Shown piece by piece: positions 62,446-64,000 of a DNA stretch of 64,000 nucleotides. This DNA comes from Hyperoplus lanceolatus. Taxonomy: Eukaryota; Chordata; Actinopteri; Uranoscopiformes; Ammodytidae. Numbering within the stretch: the first letter of the stretch is position 1; each line of letters begins with the position of its first letter. Where the stretch lies: NCBI GenBank assembly GCA_026929865.2, contig CM049408.1, positions 5,137,001 through 5,201,000 on the forward strand, given 5' to 3'. A program made the position numbers and the translations under genes. The notes beneath the pieces are model-generated. The model saw nothing but the letters and a program-made list of their open reading frames with translations. It searched no databases and was not told where the DNA came from.

Positions 62446-62782
62446 TCGTTTATTATTCATTGTTTTTAACCCTTTTCAGGCTAGTTTTTGTGATGAAATT
62501 ACACTTTTTTAGATACAAAAATAATAATAACTGAAACACTTTTCATACGATAGATGCAAGGTGGATTGTTTTCTGTGGATGTTGACGAGATAGGATCTAT
62601 TAATGATCAACGAAAAGATTGACATTCAAGCATTTTTAGTTTTTGAGAAACAACAACATTTATATCACAAAAAACATAAATCGAACAGTAGAACAGGCTA
62701 GAATAGATATATATGCAGCTAAAAGGTGCTATTTTGGGGCTTTCAGGTGGCTGCTCACCCAAAAGTTCACTGACACTCCCAA

Positions 62783-62913
<131 letters not shown>

Positions 62914-63184
62914 TGAGTGAGTGGGTGAGTGTGTGAGTGAGTGGGTGGGTGTATGTGCGCGTTTGTGTGTGAGCATGAGTGAGTGTGTGTGTGTTTGAGA
63001 GAAAGAGAGAGCGAGAGAGAGAAAAAGACATTCAATGGAAGAGGAACACACTTCGCTGGCAATTTTTGAAAATGTGTCTGTGACATTGGTAATGCTTGGC
63101 CATGCTGTAAATGAGCAGTGTGCCCTACACCCATACTTAAAACATTGGTCAACCGAACATAAGAACAGGCTAACAATTTATATT

Positions 63185-63187
<3 letters not shown>

Positions 63188-63246
<59 letters not shown>
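63188..63246. repeat. (GT)n microsatellite
   Basis: About 29 GT units. Confidence 0.97.
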
Positions 63247-63247
<1 letters not shown>

Positions 63248-63448
63248 TGAGCGAAAATGAGCGTTGTGCACTTTACCCATACTTAAAACTTTGATCGGTG
63301 TTGCACCTGTGTAAACAAACCCAGACTTTCCCAGACTTTTGTTTTTTGTTTTCACTTCATCGGCATCTTTATAGCCTGCAAGATGAAGGAGTGTGCATCA
63401 CTTCAAAGAGAATGTAAGAAGGATTTTGCATGAATGGCGTAATTATGC

Positions 63449-63616
<168 letters not shown>

Positions 63617-64000
63617 GGGAGTGTAAGTGAGCTTTTGTGCATGCTGGGTGAGCAGCCACCTGAAAGCCCCAAAATAGCACCTTTTAGCTGCATATATATG
63701 GAAGCACACAAAGACACACACATACGCACACACAATAATTTCACAACAAACACACAGACACAACCCTTAGGTATCCATATGGACCCTAACCTTTCATGAG
63801 TTGCTAATTTTTTTTATGTTTAGGTCTGCAACTCTAAAAAATTACAGAAATTATAAAAAATCATGTGTTTTTCTTGTTTTGTTTTAGGGAGCATTTTGAC
63901 TTATCAGTAAAAGGTGAAGTAAATGAATAATTCAGCTAAGTGGGGGTAAAAAGTGTAATTTTGGTGTCTTAAGTTTGGGATGCATGCCTAATATCATTAC

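Overview
The window is vertebrate, almost certainly teleost fish, DNA. The evidence is one large multi-exon gene with GT-AG introns, very frequent long (GT)n/(AC)n microsatellites, and a repeat load typical of ray-finned fish: hAT and Tc1/mariner DNA transposons, CACTG-ended elements, many MITEs, L2-like and Rex1-like LINE fragments and a tRNA-derived SINE. The species cannot be fixed from the sequence. No bacterial-type genes, operons or CRISPR arrays are present.

The one gene is on the + strand. It is the 3' part of a MYT1L orthologue (myelin transcription factor 1-like, a neural CCHHC zinc-finger transcription factor). Sixteen exons from 21418 to 55028 plus the terminal exon at 57694-57834 join in one uninterrupted reading frame: about 1,198 codons plus the stop, starting from the second half of zinc finger 1. 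Parts in order: half of finger 1 and a Glu-rich acidic region; a long exon with the second acidic tract and the family-specific segment; finger 2; finger 3 over two exons; the central MYT1 domain and Ser-rich exon; a half-finger exon; fingers 4, 5 and 6; a C-terminal coiled coil; and the conserved C-terminal tail. The 5' end, including the first half of finger 1, lies upstream of the window. A 3'UTR of about 2.6 kb ends near a poly(A) signal at 60401.

Layout. 1-21417: no exon recognised, presumed upstream intron, holding microsatellites, several MITEs, an 8-bp-TSD hAT element with a LINE fragment inside it, a nested CACTG-ended repeat island (16976-20966), and AT-homeobox-motif-rich stretches that could be enhancers. 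21418-57834: exons and introns. The largest intron (37317-45560) contains a second 8-bp-TSD hAT element, an L2-like LINE and a Rex1-like LINE inserted into an older MITE. The last intron contains a rearranged Tc1 element. 57835-60430: 3'UTR. 60880-62445: a satellite of about 355 bp per unit. 62705-63700: a large inverted repeat whose arms run into (GT)n and (AC)n tracts.

The most interesting points are a candidate in-frame 63-nt exon (55844-55906) not found in the mammalian protein as I remember it; recurrent phase-2 introns that cut four zinc fingers at the same codon, plus an orphan half-finger exon at the same phase; and long (UG)n tracts close to several 3' splice sites, with one 95-nt exon flanked on both sides. 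I found no wholly new gene system.
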